This document shows, piece after piece, positions 34,252-45,499 of a DNA stretch of 64,000 nt. Under the pieces are notes generated by a model. The model ran no database searches, was not told the DNA's origin, and worked only from the letters and a program-made list of their open reading frames with translations. The stretch covers positions 1 to 64,000 of the forward strand of contig NHZP01000104.1 of assembly GCA_003313425.1 (NCBI GenBank), in the 5' to 3' direction. The translations under genes were made by a program, and so were the position numbers. How positions within the stretch are numbered: position 1 is the stretch's first letter; each line of letters starts with the position of its first letter. This DNA comes from Pseudopyrenochaeta lycopersici (lineage: Eukaryota > Ascomycota > Dothideomycetes > Pleosporales > Pseudopyrenochaetaceae).

Positions 34252-35310
34252 GCGTGCTTTACCTCTCCTACCTTCTAACAGAGTCTCTGTTCCTCAGCGT
34301 AGTTGAGGTTAGGGTCGAGTCCTTGCTAAGCCTGAGGAGGATAAACGTTTCTTAGACGTCTCGGGTTAGAGGGCCTCGTACAGGGTTAGTTAGCTTATGC
34401 TAGCTTATTTCTCTAACCTTTTAGTAGTTTCCTAGATAGTAGCCGTATAGGCTGTGTATAAGTCCTCTATTTCTTATAGGCTTCTGTAGTAATAAGATTC
34501 TCTTCTAGCTCCTAAGTTAGGTTATAGTACCCCTCCTATTTTATATAGAACTTATTATATTAATTTTGTAAGCGCTTATCTTAGATGTTCTTAATTACCT
34601 ATTTAAGGTAGTCTTCCTGTAGGTCGTCGTCTCGTACGATAACAGCAGCGGGGTTTAAGTTATTAGTTTATTGTAATAGGAAGGGGTCTTTAGTAGCTAG
34701 TCTTAGCTTCTCTATATAGTATAATTTAGTTCTCTATAGTATATTAAGCTTAACCTAATAGGAGTCTTGTACGCGGGCGACTTGGTACTTCTTACTTTTC
34801 TAGTCGAGTTTCTTGCTTCTGCGTGTAGTTTGTACGTGCCTGAGGTCTAACTATACCTAGTCTCTAACCTTATACTTAGGAGCTAGGCGACGTGTCTTAT
34901 TCGCCTGTGCTTCCTATTGTTATTAAGCGTGTGTTATAGCTGAGATAGCCCAGTTAGTAGCTTGTTTTAGCGTTCGTACGATGCTTTCTGCTCGTTTACT
35001 AAGGGGTGTTGCTCTATTAAGTAGGTTGCTGCTGGCTAATTTCCTAGGTAGCTCTAGGAAGGGCGAGTTTAGATAGCTGTGTAGAAGGAAGAAAGGAGCG
35101 ACGCCTGTAGAGGAGTTTGTATGAGTGTTCAGCATTAGCTTAAGGATTAGGCATAGCGTTGCTTAGTTGTTCTAGTTGTAGTTACAAAAGATTTAACTAA
35201 CTGCTTTAATATTACTATTTGCGCGTTCTATAGTGCTGTCTGTTTGTAGGTAGTAGGCTGTTAACAGGTTTCTCTGTACTCTTAAGAGTTTACAGATTTT
35301 TCCCTATAGT
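34252..35310 (-). pseudogene. Chromovirus integrase C-terminus with chromodomain
   Basis: On the minus strand the integrase reads TAYYLQTDSTIERAN near 35270, then LMLNTHTNSSTGVAPFFLLH in an open stretch at 35135-34923. The GPY-type region (KYKVRDQVQLDLRHVQT) is at about 34850. A chromodomain at about 34620-34490 contains YNKFYIKQEGYYNLTQE, where W codons have decayed. The 3' end was interrupted by the 12.75-kb element at the CTAG site, so its continuation is expected left of 21496. The 5' end is cut by the copia LTR at 35311. Confidence 0.85.
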
Positions 35311-35524
35311 TGTCAGATTCAAGGACTATTCGGCTTGATCTATGATGAATTTTTGATAATAATTATTGTTGATTGATTGTTCTGTCTATCTTCTGGAGGG
35401 GCTGAGCTTGATTTTAACTCGCTGCTCCTCACGTGTGATTTTCCTCTAGCGTCGCACTAGCGTCGCACCACATTATGTGCACATCTGATCTAACCACCAC
35501 TAGATATATGCCTCATATCTAACA
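35311..35524 (-). repeat. Copia 3' LTR
   Basis: TGTCAGATTC...ATATCTAACA is followed directly by CACCCCCTCAGCTT, the complement of the polypurine tract. It is less mutated than the second copy. Confidence 0.88.
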
Positions 35525-38500
35525 CACCCCCTCAGCTTGGAACTTTCTTTTGCAAGCTAGGTTGGCTTAGTTATTGTTGTCAATCATAAGGTCCTTAAGC
35601 TGGGTTTGCATCTCCTCTATCCTTGAGTCGGTTTAGGCACTGGGTAACCTTTCTACCAGGCCTAGCTAATCTAGGAACTTCGTCCACTTGTTAGTAGGTA
35701 ATGATTTAGTTAGGCTGTTAGCGAGCATGTGCTCTGACTATACGTACTCTACCTTAATAGACCCCTGTGAGACTTCCTGTCTTAGCTAGTAATTATGTAT
35801 ATCAACGTGTCGGAGCTTAGTCTGTAGTTTTGCAATCTCCTCATTTATAAGTTAAATTGTTTAAATATTATTACAGTGAATTGTAATAGTTAAGTTAGGT
35901 AGCTTGACTTAGAGTTCCTTTAGGAGTCGCGATGTAAACATTCCCTCCTTTGCTACTTGCGATAGGGCGAGCAGTTCAGCCTCTGTAGTTAACGTTATGA
36001 CTGTATCTTGCTTACTTACTCTCTATGCGATTAGCCCTCTAAATAGCTTAATAATATATCCTTGTAAGCTCTTTCTATTAAGTGTGTTATCAGCGAATAA
36101 TACATTACTAGCAACCTTAAAATTATCCCCTTATCCTAGTTATAGTGCCTTTAATTAAGTGCTTAGTAGGTAGAGCAGTGTACGATTAGCTGCATCTTAG
36201 TGTTGTTTGCTAGGGTTAACTAGAAAACGCGCTAGGCGTAACGTTATAAAGGCTATGTCTAGCCTTGTAGTTACTGCGGCGAAAAGAAGAGAACTAATCT
36301 TACGTTAGAAGCGATTAATTTCTATTAGAGTAGTAAGTCCATCTCATAGCCTAAGCTCAATGCTCGTTATACGTGTATTATGTTAGATATCTTGTTGTTC
36401 AGCTATTAGTATCCAGAATGACTGGCTTACCAGCGTCGCTGCGTATGTGTCTTGCAAGGGGATATTTCTCTGCTAGTCGCCTCGTACCACTAGTCAGGCC
36501 TTGTACTTAAGTAGTTGATAGTGTTTGTTAAGCTTGTAAGTATGTACCTACATGCAGTCTAGTATTTGCTGTCCTGCTCGCTTAATTAGGTTTGCTGGCA
36601 CTTCTATCTAGGATTTTATTTACTTGTAGCTCTTAAGGTAAACTTACTCTGCTTCCTTAAACATTTCGTAAAGTAGGTGAGTTTTAAGGTTAAAGTAAGC
36701 TGTTAGTAAGTTAGGTAACTAACTCTAATGCGGTTTTATGCCTTAAGAGAGCATCCTCTATATTAGTGTCTTATTAATTAGCTTTCTAGCGTATTGTCCT
36801 ATACTGCCTCCTTGCGTTCCTGCTATAAAGGCTGCTGCCTAAGAGACAGTTTTTAATAACCCTTTCTTATCTAAGGCGTCTGGTAGGCTACTTACTAAGG
36901 ACTAGGCGAGTAGGGCTACTAGAAGTAGAGTTTCTGGGAGAGTTAGGTATAAGTCTACAGCCTTCCTAGTATAATAGTGTCTCTGTAACCTGTAAGGCTG
37001 GCTCCCCTCCTAAGTTATATCCTCCTAAAGATGTGTTTCTGTCTCTAGTTCTTTGCTGCTAGGGCTTAGCAGTCCTACTGTTCTAACCTATATTACAATC
37101 TCTTCTAGTGTGTAGTGCATTAGGTTATCTATTAGGTCTTCTGTTTTACTACTAAACACTGTTTCTTTATTAAATACTACGTCCCTTGTACTGATTACTC
37201 TTCTAAGGGATAGGATCTAGACTTAATAGATATTGGTTAACTAGTAGCTAATTAGGTAGCCAATCTATGCCTTTAGATCTAGTCTTTGAAGCTTAGACTT
37301 TCTACAGTAGGTATTATCTGTTATTGCGAAGGCTTTGCACCTATATGCTTTCAGGTGTGCTAGGTTTAGTTTTTAAGGACCTATAACAATCCTATTAAGG
37401 TCTGCTATCCTTATAAAGAATCTCTTATATAGGGATTTCTAGCCATTTAAGTACTTTAGCGTTTAATTGTATAGGTATACTACTGCTTAAGTAATCTCTA
37501 GCTATAGTTCCTATAGGAGATTTACGTCTAGTCTAATTGTGCGTGCCTTCTCTTTTATCACACCCCCTAAGCGTTCAGTTCCTCTATTTTAAGTTTAAGT
37601 GTTAGGAGCAGAAGGCTTAATTCTTATACTAAGGGAAGTGCACTACCTCTAAACTTCTAATTTAACTGTAGTAATCTTATTATTAGCTTTAATTACCTTA
37701 ACTATAGTATTAAATTACTTCTTTAGGAACTAGATAAATATCCCTAGTAGCCTAATAATTAATCGTGCCAGTTAATTGTTAGTAAAGTAGAGGTCCTAGG
37801 CATATTAAGAGTAGCAGTCTGTAATAAGGAGCTAGCTCTTTTCTTTAGTTAAGCTTCCTTCCTTATATTTATAAAAGTTAATAGCGATTCATTCTCTAGG
37901 GCCTTTATTATTCAGCCTAGGGGCTCGCCTAATTTGCCTTCTAGACTTTACTCTTCTGCAGGCATCGCACTGTACTGTTGTAATCCCTTTAACTCGCACC
38001 CCCTTAGCTTACTATACTAGGTGTTTAATTACTAAGGGCCCTAGGTGTCCTAGTCTCTTATGCTAAAGTACTGCACTTACTCTTTAGGATAATTACTTAG
38101 TCCTTAAGCTTATTCGTAGAGTAATGCTGCTCTAGTTAGGCTTTATTATTTAATCACCTATTAGTTATATTCCTCTATCAGAATAGTTACTATTAGGTTA
38201 TCTTATCTCTGTAGCGTAGTTAGCTTATTCCTATTATCCTACTAGATCCCTTACCTTATTAGTAGCTTAAATAAGACTAGGTTGTATAGTAGATCTAGGT
38301 ACTAGGCTACATTCTTAAGTCTAAGGGACTCTTAACTCTGTGCGCCTAGGACCTGGATCTGCACTGTGCTATATCCCTTAACCTAAACTTGTATATTACC
38401 TGCCTAAATATAATTACTGTAGGTAGGGTTACTAAGGTTTCTTATACTTATAATATTGTTGCAGATATAGGTTATAGGGCCTGAATTAAGGATAAAGGAG

Positions 38501-39936
38501 TTTCTTAGTAGGTATTCTCTTTAGTTAGTATTTAATATTGCTATTACCTTTGTAGTTTCTGTTGTTAAGACTACTCTTCTAGCTAGTTATTCTGGAAGCG
38601 TATCTAGTGTTTGTAATATTTTTATGCGTAGCGTAATTAATCGCAACGCTGTAGTCAGGCGAGGTCTCTTTCCCTCTAGGTCCTATATCATTCTTTATAA
38701 TTCAGTATTATTGTCTATTTTATACTTTACTAGTTTAGTTATACTCTAATTAGACTTAAACTATTCAGGAGCTATTTTAGTGTATACACAGTAATAGTTA
38801 GATAATTTATAGCGCTGTCTATAAGTAGGACAATTATCTCCAGCTGCCGCTGTATTCCTAATCGGGAACTGCTTAGATTTGGTCGTTTAACTATTATATT
38901 TTCGTTTCTGCCTAGGTTTCCCCTGGCTGCCCTGTGTGGGGGCAGATAGCGCTCTTTCTACTATACTTAAGGCGTCCCTCTGTATAGGCTGGTTGGCTGC
39001 ACCGCTAGTAAGGTATGAGTTGTCTCCTGCAGTAAAAGCGCTCTTCTGCTTGCCCTTTATAGGGTTAGATAGACACATATGCTCGCGAAAGAGTTTTATT
39101 ATCTTCTTCCTATTTATAGTTGTTCTGTTATATCCTAGACTAGAGAAGGTAGCTACCTAGGTTAGGGCTACCTTTAAGACAGCGCCTAGGAAGTTATCTT
39201 TTACATCTTCTGTTTGTAGCACCTCGCTAACCTTATAGGTTTCAGCTTAGGTTACTACTTAATTATACTTAGCTAACTAAGTCTCTAGTGTCCTAGTAAC
39301 CTTATTAGCCTAAGTACTGCGTAGTATCTTTCTTACGCCTTAGTACGTTCCTCTTGTAGGTTAACACCTACAGTTTCTTAAAGGGAAATTACCTATTCTT
39401 AGACAGTCTTACCTAACTTACAGCAGCTTAGGTGCAGATAAGAGGAGACTTTTCTAAGGATATGCTTAATTACTCTTTTATAGTTTATCTACTCCTCTTA
39501 ATATTTCCTTTCTAGGAGTTTGTATAATTCTAGATGTATCTTATAATCCTTACAGTCTTCCTTATAGTCTTCTTATCTACTTAAGAATAGGTTAGACACC
39601 TTAGTTAGTATAATAAGCATAGGAGAATCTTCCTGTCGTAATAGTTGTGTATTGCTGCGCGTTCGTGAGCTCAATGCAATAGATAATTGCGCTATAGGGG
39701 TTATTGCTGGTTTGTAGTCAGCGATTGAAGGAGATATTAGTTATCTAGGCTCTAGTTAAGGCTCCTTACTATCCTTAGGGTCTGCTAGAGGCTATATGCT
39801 AAGGGAGTTACATTTCATCTTAAATTGATGGTACTATGCCGTCTAACTATTGTAGTCTGTAAGGACGACTGTCGCGTCCCTTATTACCTGTGTAGTTATT
39901 ATCGTAGCGTATAATTAAGGTAGTAAGACTCTTAAT

Positions 39937-40150
39937 TATTAGATTTAAGGACTATTCAGCTTAATCTATAATAAATTTTTAATAATAATTATTATTAATT
40001 AATTGTTCTGTCTATCTTCTGGAGGGGCTGAGCTTAATTTTAACTCGCCGCTCCTTACGTGTGATTTTCCTCTAGCGTCGTACTAGCGTCGCACTACATT
40101 GTGCGCACATCTAATCTAACTACTACTAGATATGTGCCTCATATCTAACA
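39937..40150 (-). repeat. Copia 5' LTR, shared with a second copy
   Basis: This is a 214-bp copy of 35311-35524 with many transitions. It is not followed by genomic flank but by another polypurine tract and RNase H, so it serves as 5' LTR of one copy and 3' LTR of the next. Confidence 0.88.
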
Positions 40151-40544
40151 CACCCCCTTAGCTTAGAACTTTCTTTTGTAAGCTAGGTTAGCTTAGTTAT
40201 TATTATTAATTATAAGGTCCTTAAGCTAGGTTTGCATCTCCTCTATCCTTAAGTCGGTTTGGGCACTAGGTAACCTTTCTACTAGGCCTAGCTGATCCAG
40301 GAACTTCGTCTACTTGTTAGTAGGTAATGATTTAGTTAGGCCGTCAGCGAGCATGTACTCTAACTGTACGTACTCTACCTTAATAGACCCCCGTAAGACT
40401 TCCTGTCTTAGCTAGTAATTATGTATGTTAACGTGTTAGAGCTTAGTCTGTAGTTTTACAATCTCCTTATTTATAAGTTAAATTATTTAAACATTATTAC
40501 AGTAAATTGTAATAGTTAAGTTAGGTAGCTTGACTTAGAGTTCC
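40151..40544 (-). pseudogene. Partial second copia copy (RNase H end)
   Basis: This sequence matches 35525-35917 with transitions, from the polypurine tract through the RNase H C-terminus. It stops abruptly at GAGTTCC (40544), where unrelated sequence begins. Together with the LTR it forms a head-to-tail copia array truncated on the right. Confidence 0.85.
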
Positions 40545-41091
40545 AGGCCTTATGAACACCCAGAACTATGCGGTCTCCCCCTTTTTTCTCTTACCCTGTG
40601 CGTTCGCTAATCTTACGAAACAGAAGGAGAACACCTAGAAGAATACGTCCGCCCCCTTTATTCTGCGACTAAACCTTTCTTAGCTAGTGCTCTAACCTAG
40701 ATTAGCTAGTACCTACGCGTAACGCGTTAGAGCATAAATCGCGTTCCTAGACGCGTAACTACGCGTTCTATATAATAGAATAAATAAGAGTAAAAGCGAG
40801 AGGGAACAAAAGAGAGAAAAAGAAAGAGTATCTATGATGTTTACCTTTCTCCCATCCTACAGCGTCCTTGTCTGCCGCTAGCATACCTGCGCTGTCTATG
40901 GCCTAGATCAGCACCTAGAGCGCTAGCATAGTATACCTGCAACGCAGCGGAGAGAGCTGCTCGCAGCCTACTAAGGCCTTAACTTAAACCCGCTAGCGGA
41001 GGTCCCTCTCCCTTAACTAAACAGCCCGCCTATCGCGGAGCTAGGTTCCCTACAGGACGCATTTCTCTGCTGTAATCACGTCACTAGCAGT

Positions 41092-41130
41092 AGCAGCAGT
41101 AGTAGTAGTAGTAGTAGCACTACTACTAGC
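41092..41130 (+). repeat. AGC/AGT trinucleotide repeat
   Basis: A short run of AGC and AGT triplets lies in the decayed 5' part of the helicase frame. It probably encoded Ser or Gln depending on frame. Confidence 0.6.
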
Positions 41131-41328
41131 AAGCGCTGCGGCTTTCTAAGCACAAGCCGTAAGTGTATACAGAAACATATAAACGAGCAGCACGGTATAA
41201 AGCTTACACGATGGTCCTCTGCCTCTGCGACCTCGTACTAGGAGCACGCTACGCAGCTATGGAGGCCAGTTAAGGTGCAGACTTTTTTCCGCGAACGGCG
41301 CTACGTCCGGTACTTTGTAGTACAGGCA

Positions 41329-41450
41329 GAGGTACAGGAGCAGGCACAGGAGCAGGCACAGGAGCAGGCACAGGAGCAGGCACAGGAGCAGGCACAGGAG
41401 CAGGCACAGGAGCAGGCACAGGAGCAGGCACAGGAGCAGGCACAGGAGCA
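41329..41450 (+). repeat. 12-bp coding minisatellite (QAQE)n
   Basis: About ten copies of a 12-bp unit (CAGGCACAGGAG) encode Gln-Ala-Gln-Glu in the helicase frame. The copies are almost identical. Every C in the unit that precedes A is itself preceded by G or A, so the array escapes the decay seen around it. Confidence 0.9.
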
Positions 41451-43647
41451 GACGCAGGATCAGCATTCGGGGCAGCAACAACAGCAGAGAAAGCGGCTAG
41501 ACCCTAAGGAGAGGCTCACTAGCTTGTTAGCTGAGTGGGAAACTATTGAGCGTCAGGATAACAAGGCAATCAGCCAAATCGCTGAAGAGGCCTTAGCCTA
41601 CGACCGCACTGGCTGGTTAAAACGGACGCAATAGGAGCAGTACCTTAAAGCCTACCCAGACTGGAAGCAGCTCGCCTACGCTGTGCGACCGCTAGGCGAC
41701 GACGAGCTAGTATTACAATGTACGGTACGCCGCGTTAAAGAGGTAGTTGAGCAGGCTGTCGAGGGGCTTAGCTCGCTATCAATTAAGACGTTGCGCTGGC
41801 TATGTAGTGCAACACTACAGCAGTCTAATTGTCGCCCTCTAGGTCGTATACAGAAGATAGAAAGCTAACGTCGCGCAGCACGGCTCTAGGCACAACTTAT
41901 TTGCTACTGCCTGCGGTTAATTACTACTAGAGAGAAAGAGAAGGAGGAGGAAGACGCAGAGGACGGATTCCAGCATATCATCCGCCTATTCCCCTAGCAC
42001 AGAGGGTAGAAGCAGGAAGCAGTAAAGCTCTAGAGACTACTAACTACTGCTAACAGAAGCAGTTACGTAGCTGAACAGCAGAAGGCTATCCTAAGCCTGT
42101 CTAAGGCACTGTTCTGCTAGGAGGTATACTGTCAGCCGTTTCATAGCAGTATAATCTACTTCCTTGCCGCGCTAGCTATTAACCCAGATACAAACTAACT
42201 ACGCGACGCCTTGCAGTTCTCAACGCTTCTTAGCTTAATTATCTACTGCGTCCGCGTCCTAGCAGCTAAAGCTTTCCTCCTATCTACCCAGCGCGCAGAG
42301 TAAGGTGCTGCTAAGACAGCTGCTCTACTACATCAGCGAGCGCGCTATCTCGTCAATAGCTCGCATAGCCTGATAAGCATTATAATTAGTCTACTTACCT
42401 ACGCTAAGCATATCTCTCTACGTACCCCAGGCTGTATTACAGGTAGTATGTAGTAGTCTCCTAACTACTAGACGTTCTTCCTTAAAGGCCAGCCTATTAA
42501 GCTAGAGCGCTTTCGCGCTATAGCATAAGGACTAGTAGCGAAGGCAGAGCAGATCCTTTAGGGGGAACTGCTCTAGGTAGAGGAGCAGGCACAGCGACGC
42601 TCTACTAACCTAGCAGCTATCTAAGACAATGTAACAACAGCACAGCAAGCAGGCTGCTTCTTAACACTAGCTCAGCTTAAAGAGGGCAGGGACTAGGTTC
42701 TCGCGCGGCTCGCGAGCGTGCTAGCTGCGCAGCAACTATATACATTAAGAGGGGAGCAGGAAGGCGAGGAGGGTAATTAAGGCAGCTAAGTCTACCAAGC
42801 TAAGGCGTCTATACTGTAGCATAAGCAACAGGTGCAGCGATATCTCTAGCGCGTAGGACGCTTCCTTAAGCTACTCTGTCTCGCAGTCTATATCACAGGC
42901 GGGCAGCCAGCGCGCAGGCCTAAGTTACTATCAGTTTAGTAGCGTAATAGGGTACTCTAGGATCGCAACCTCTACGTAATTAATAGGCAGGTTACGCTAG
43001 TCACCCGCTACTACAAGACGCAGGCGCAGTAGGATTAACCTAAGGTAGTTCCGCGCTTCCTGCTAGAGGCGGTAGGGCAGTTAATCGCAGCGTACCTGCT
43101 CTACGTACAGCCTCTGCGGGCGATGCTGCTAGCTAGCTAAGGTAAAGTAGCTTTAGCATTAATAAACAACTACCTCTAGGCAGACAAGGATAAGCTCTAG
43201 GATATAGATAGGCTTACGCGTGCGTTAGTAGTTAAGTCAGTAGAGCTTCTAGGCACGCGGCTAACAATCCAAGAGTACCAGCACGTAGCTGTAAGTATTA
43301 GGCGCGAGGTAGTAAGACAGTAGTTTACAGCAGGCTATTATCAGGAGAAAAAGAGTTGCGGTAGTTACTAGGCGTTTGCGCCTAAGGTAGACAGTAGCAG
43401 TAACAGCAAGGAGGACAGAGAGGATCCGCTTAAGCTACAGAGCGGGCGTTTTACAACAACAGGACTAGTAGCCTATACTATATAGGCTAATATAGTACAG
43501 GGGCTAAGTATTTGTTTAATTAACGTCTTCCGCACGTTAAGCTATAGCTAGCACGCCTTCCTTAGCTTCCTTCTACATACAGAGGTAAGTAGAAAGAGGA
43601 AGCAGAAGCAGAGCAGCCTAAGCGATAGAGACGAGCCGCAGAAGAGG

Positions 43648-43830
43648 CAGCAGACGCAGCAGTTCCAGCAGACGCAGCAGTTCCAGCAGACGCAGCAGTT
43701 CCAGCAGACGCAGCAGTTCTAGCAGACGCAGCAGTTCCAGACGCAGCAGATGCAGTAGTTCTAGCAATTCCAGCAATTCCAGCAGTTTAAGTAGTTTCAG
43801 CAGTTTCAGCAGTTCTAGCAGTAGCAATAG
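43648..43830 (+). repeat. 18-bp coding minisatellite (QQFQQT)n and Q/F-rich tail
   Basis: About five copies of an 18-bp unit (CAGCAGTTCCAGCAGACG) are followed by a degenerate CAG/TTC-rich stretch ending just before motif II (43863). It occupies the place where the ATP-binding half of the helicase should be. Confidence 0.85.
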
Positions 43831-44507
43831 TAGCAACTAAGGCAGAATTAAAGGTAGTAGTTAATAAGTCGCATATTATTATTACAGCAGACTTGTAGCA
43901 GATAAAGCTGCACAGGCTAAAGGATCTTCAGCTGCTACCGTGCTAGCAGGTACTACTTACAGCTACGTTACCGCCGTCGCAGGAGAGGCAGCTATAGAAG
44001 GTAATGTTAATGCGCAGAGTAATAATTATCCGCGCAGAGATAACGCAGCGACGTAGGACGCAGTATACAGTAGTACGCTGCAGGCGTAAGGTAGAGCTGC
44101 AGGAGACAGCTGTAGAGCTCGCGCGCAGGCTGATAGACAAGGCAAGGTTGCTTAGTAGCGCGCAGGTAGCAGAGGTAGCAGGAGGACGAGAGGTAGCAAG
44201 AGCGAAAGGGGTTATGTACTGTCGCAGCAAGGCGCTGTGTGAGCAGCTAGCAGGGCGGCTAGGCTGCGTAGCGTACCACGCAGGCATGCCCGAGCGTGCA
44301 GAGGTACTAGAGAGGTAGAGACAGTCAGGAGGGCTAATTACGTGCACGTCAGCGCTTAGAGTAGGAGTAGATATCGCGCAGGTGCTCTTCACGCTGCATG
44401 TAGAGAGGCCGTGGGGGATGGTTGATTTTGTGCAGGAGAGCGGGCGAGCGCGAGGGGCAGGCAAGGCAGTGATTCTAGTGGTGCAAGGACAGCAGTGGCA
44501 GAAAGCT

Positions 44508-44640
44508 GAGGCAGAGGCAGAGGCAGAGGCAGAGGCAGAGGCAGAGGCAGAGGCAGAGGCAGAGGCAGAGTCAGAGGCAGAGGCAGAGTCAGAGGCAGAG
44601 GCAGAGGCAGAGGCAGAGTCAGAGGCAGAGGCAGAGGAGC
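44508..44640 (+). repeat. 6-bp coding repeat (GAGGCA)n
   Basis: About 20 hexamers encode alternating Glu-Ala after the helicase motif VI region. Occasional GAGTCA variants are present. The long opposite-strand frame it creates (Ser-Ala repeats) is an artefact of the repeat. Confidence 0.9.
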
Positions 44641-45059
44641 AGCAACCGATGAACGATAGCGAGGTGATGGACGCGTTTATTAGCACAGTAGGTTGTCGAA
44701 GAGCAGTAATAAGTTAGTATATAGACGGCAGGCAATTATCTTGCAGACAGCTACAGGCAAGAGCAAATACAGGAGTAGACGGCGCAGCAGACGGCGCAGC
44801 AGAAGGCGCAGAGATAGCGTTCTGCGATAACTGTGAGGAGCAGGAGTATAGAGGGCAGAAACAGTGGCAGGACGAGGAGCAGGTACAGGCGAGGCAGGAG
44901 CAGGTAGTACGGGCGAAGCTCGATGAGCTATCGCAGACGACGTGTCCATACTGCTAGGGTATGTTGCATGAAGTATTCAGGAGGGAGGAGGGCAAGGTGG
45001 CAGTACAGCAGGAGGAAGAGGAGGAGGAGTATAAGGCAGGGCAGCAAGAGGAGGAAGAG

Positions 45060-45205
45060 GCGGAGCAACAGACTAAGCAGTAAGCTGAGCAGCAAGCTAA
45101 GCGGCAGGCCGAGCAGCAGACCAAGCTGCAGACTAAGTAGTAGGCCGAGCAGCAGGCCGAGCAGCAGGCCAAGCAGCAGGCCAAGCAGCAGGCCGAGCAG
45201 GAGCT
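45060..45205 (+). repeat. 12-bp coding repeat (AEQQ/AKQQ)n
   Basis: Imperfect 12-bp units such as GCCGAGCAGCAG and GCCAAGCAGCAG form a charged, probably coiled-coil segment between the two possible zinc motifs near the C-terminus. Confidence 0.8.
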
Positions 45206-45499
45206 CGAGCAGAGAGAGCGCGAGGCGGCAGTACATAGTCTGTGGCAGTGTCCGCGGCTTAGGCAGGAGGGGTTGCAGGATATAGAGGAGCTGCGGAGTA
45301 GGGTAAGGTATAAAAAGGAGGTTCAAACGTGCTGGAAGTGTGGGATAATAGAGTATCTCTGCGGCAGAACGCAGGGTAGTAAGCAGAGCAGCAAGCAGAG
45401 CTGTAAGCAGAGTAGTAGGCAGGCAGATTGTGCATAGCCGAACGTAGCGATAGCAGTACTATATAGGCTACGAGTAGCAGCAGAGGTAAAAGTAAAGCT

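Larger units (their letters stand above)
35311..40150 (-). mobile_element. Full-length Ty1/copia element (4.84 kb)
   Basis: It is bounded by two 214-bp LTRs (35311-35524 and 39937-40150). On the minus strand, RNase H near 35860-35590 reads LRHVDIHNY, EVSQGSIKVEYV and NSLTKSLPTNKWTKFL. The integrase zinc region near 38070-37930 reads HKRLGHLGPLVIKHLV with CDAC. A gag-like open stretch is at 39078-38887. The order RNase H, RT, integrase, gag from left to right fits a minus-strand copia. It is riddled with TAG/TAA stops. Confidence 0.85.
40560..45480 (+). pseudogene. OrsD-domain / RecQ-like telomere-linked helicase, decayed
   Basis: The N-terminus has a C2H2-like segment (CIQKHINEQHG near 41166) and QTFFRERRYVRYFVV at 41278, as in the OrsD (PF12013) proteins linked to fungal TLH genes. 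A long middle part reads through CAG-to-TAG stops and includes YITGGQPARRPKLLSV near 42890 and TAGYYQEKKSCGSY near 43330. The helicase part keeps motif II at 43863-43874 (NKSH for DESH), motif III LTATLPP at 43956-43976, YCRSKALCEQL, GVDIAQ near 44360 and QESGRARGAGK near 44440. CPYC near 44947 and CWKCG near 45330 may bind zinc. Motif I and Ia are missing; a Gln-rich tract lies directly before motif II. TLH genes are typically subtelomeric. Confidence 0.8.

Noticed and set aside
38936..39160. Plus-strand 74-codon ORF
   Set aside because: It lies opposite the copia gag-like region and has no features of its own.
41257..41481. Leucine-rich minus-strand ORF that could look like a membrane protein
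   Set aside because: It is the complement of the 12-bp QAQE repeat; the plus-strand frame continues into OrsD-type sequence.
43943..44686. 247-codon minus-strand ORF with Ser-Ala repeats
   Set aside because: It is the reverse reading of the (GAGGCA)n repeat and the helicase C-terminal domain, whose motifs are clear on the plus strand.
44928..45326. Leu-rich minus-strand ORF of 132 codons
   Set aside because: It is a shadow of the AEQQ/AKQQ repeat and the zinc-like segments in the plus frame.
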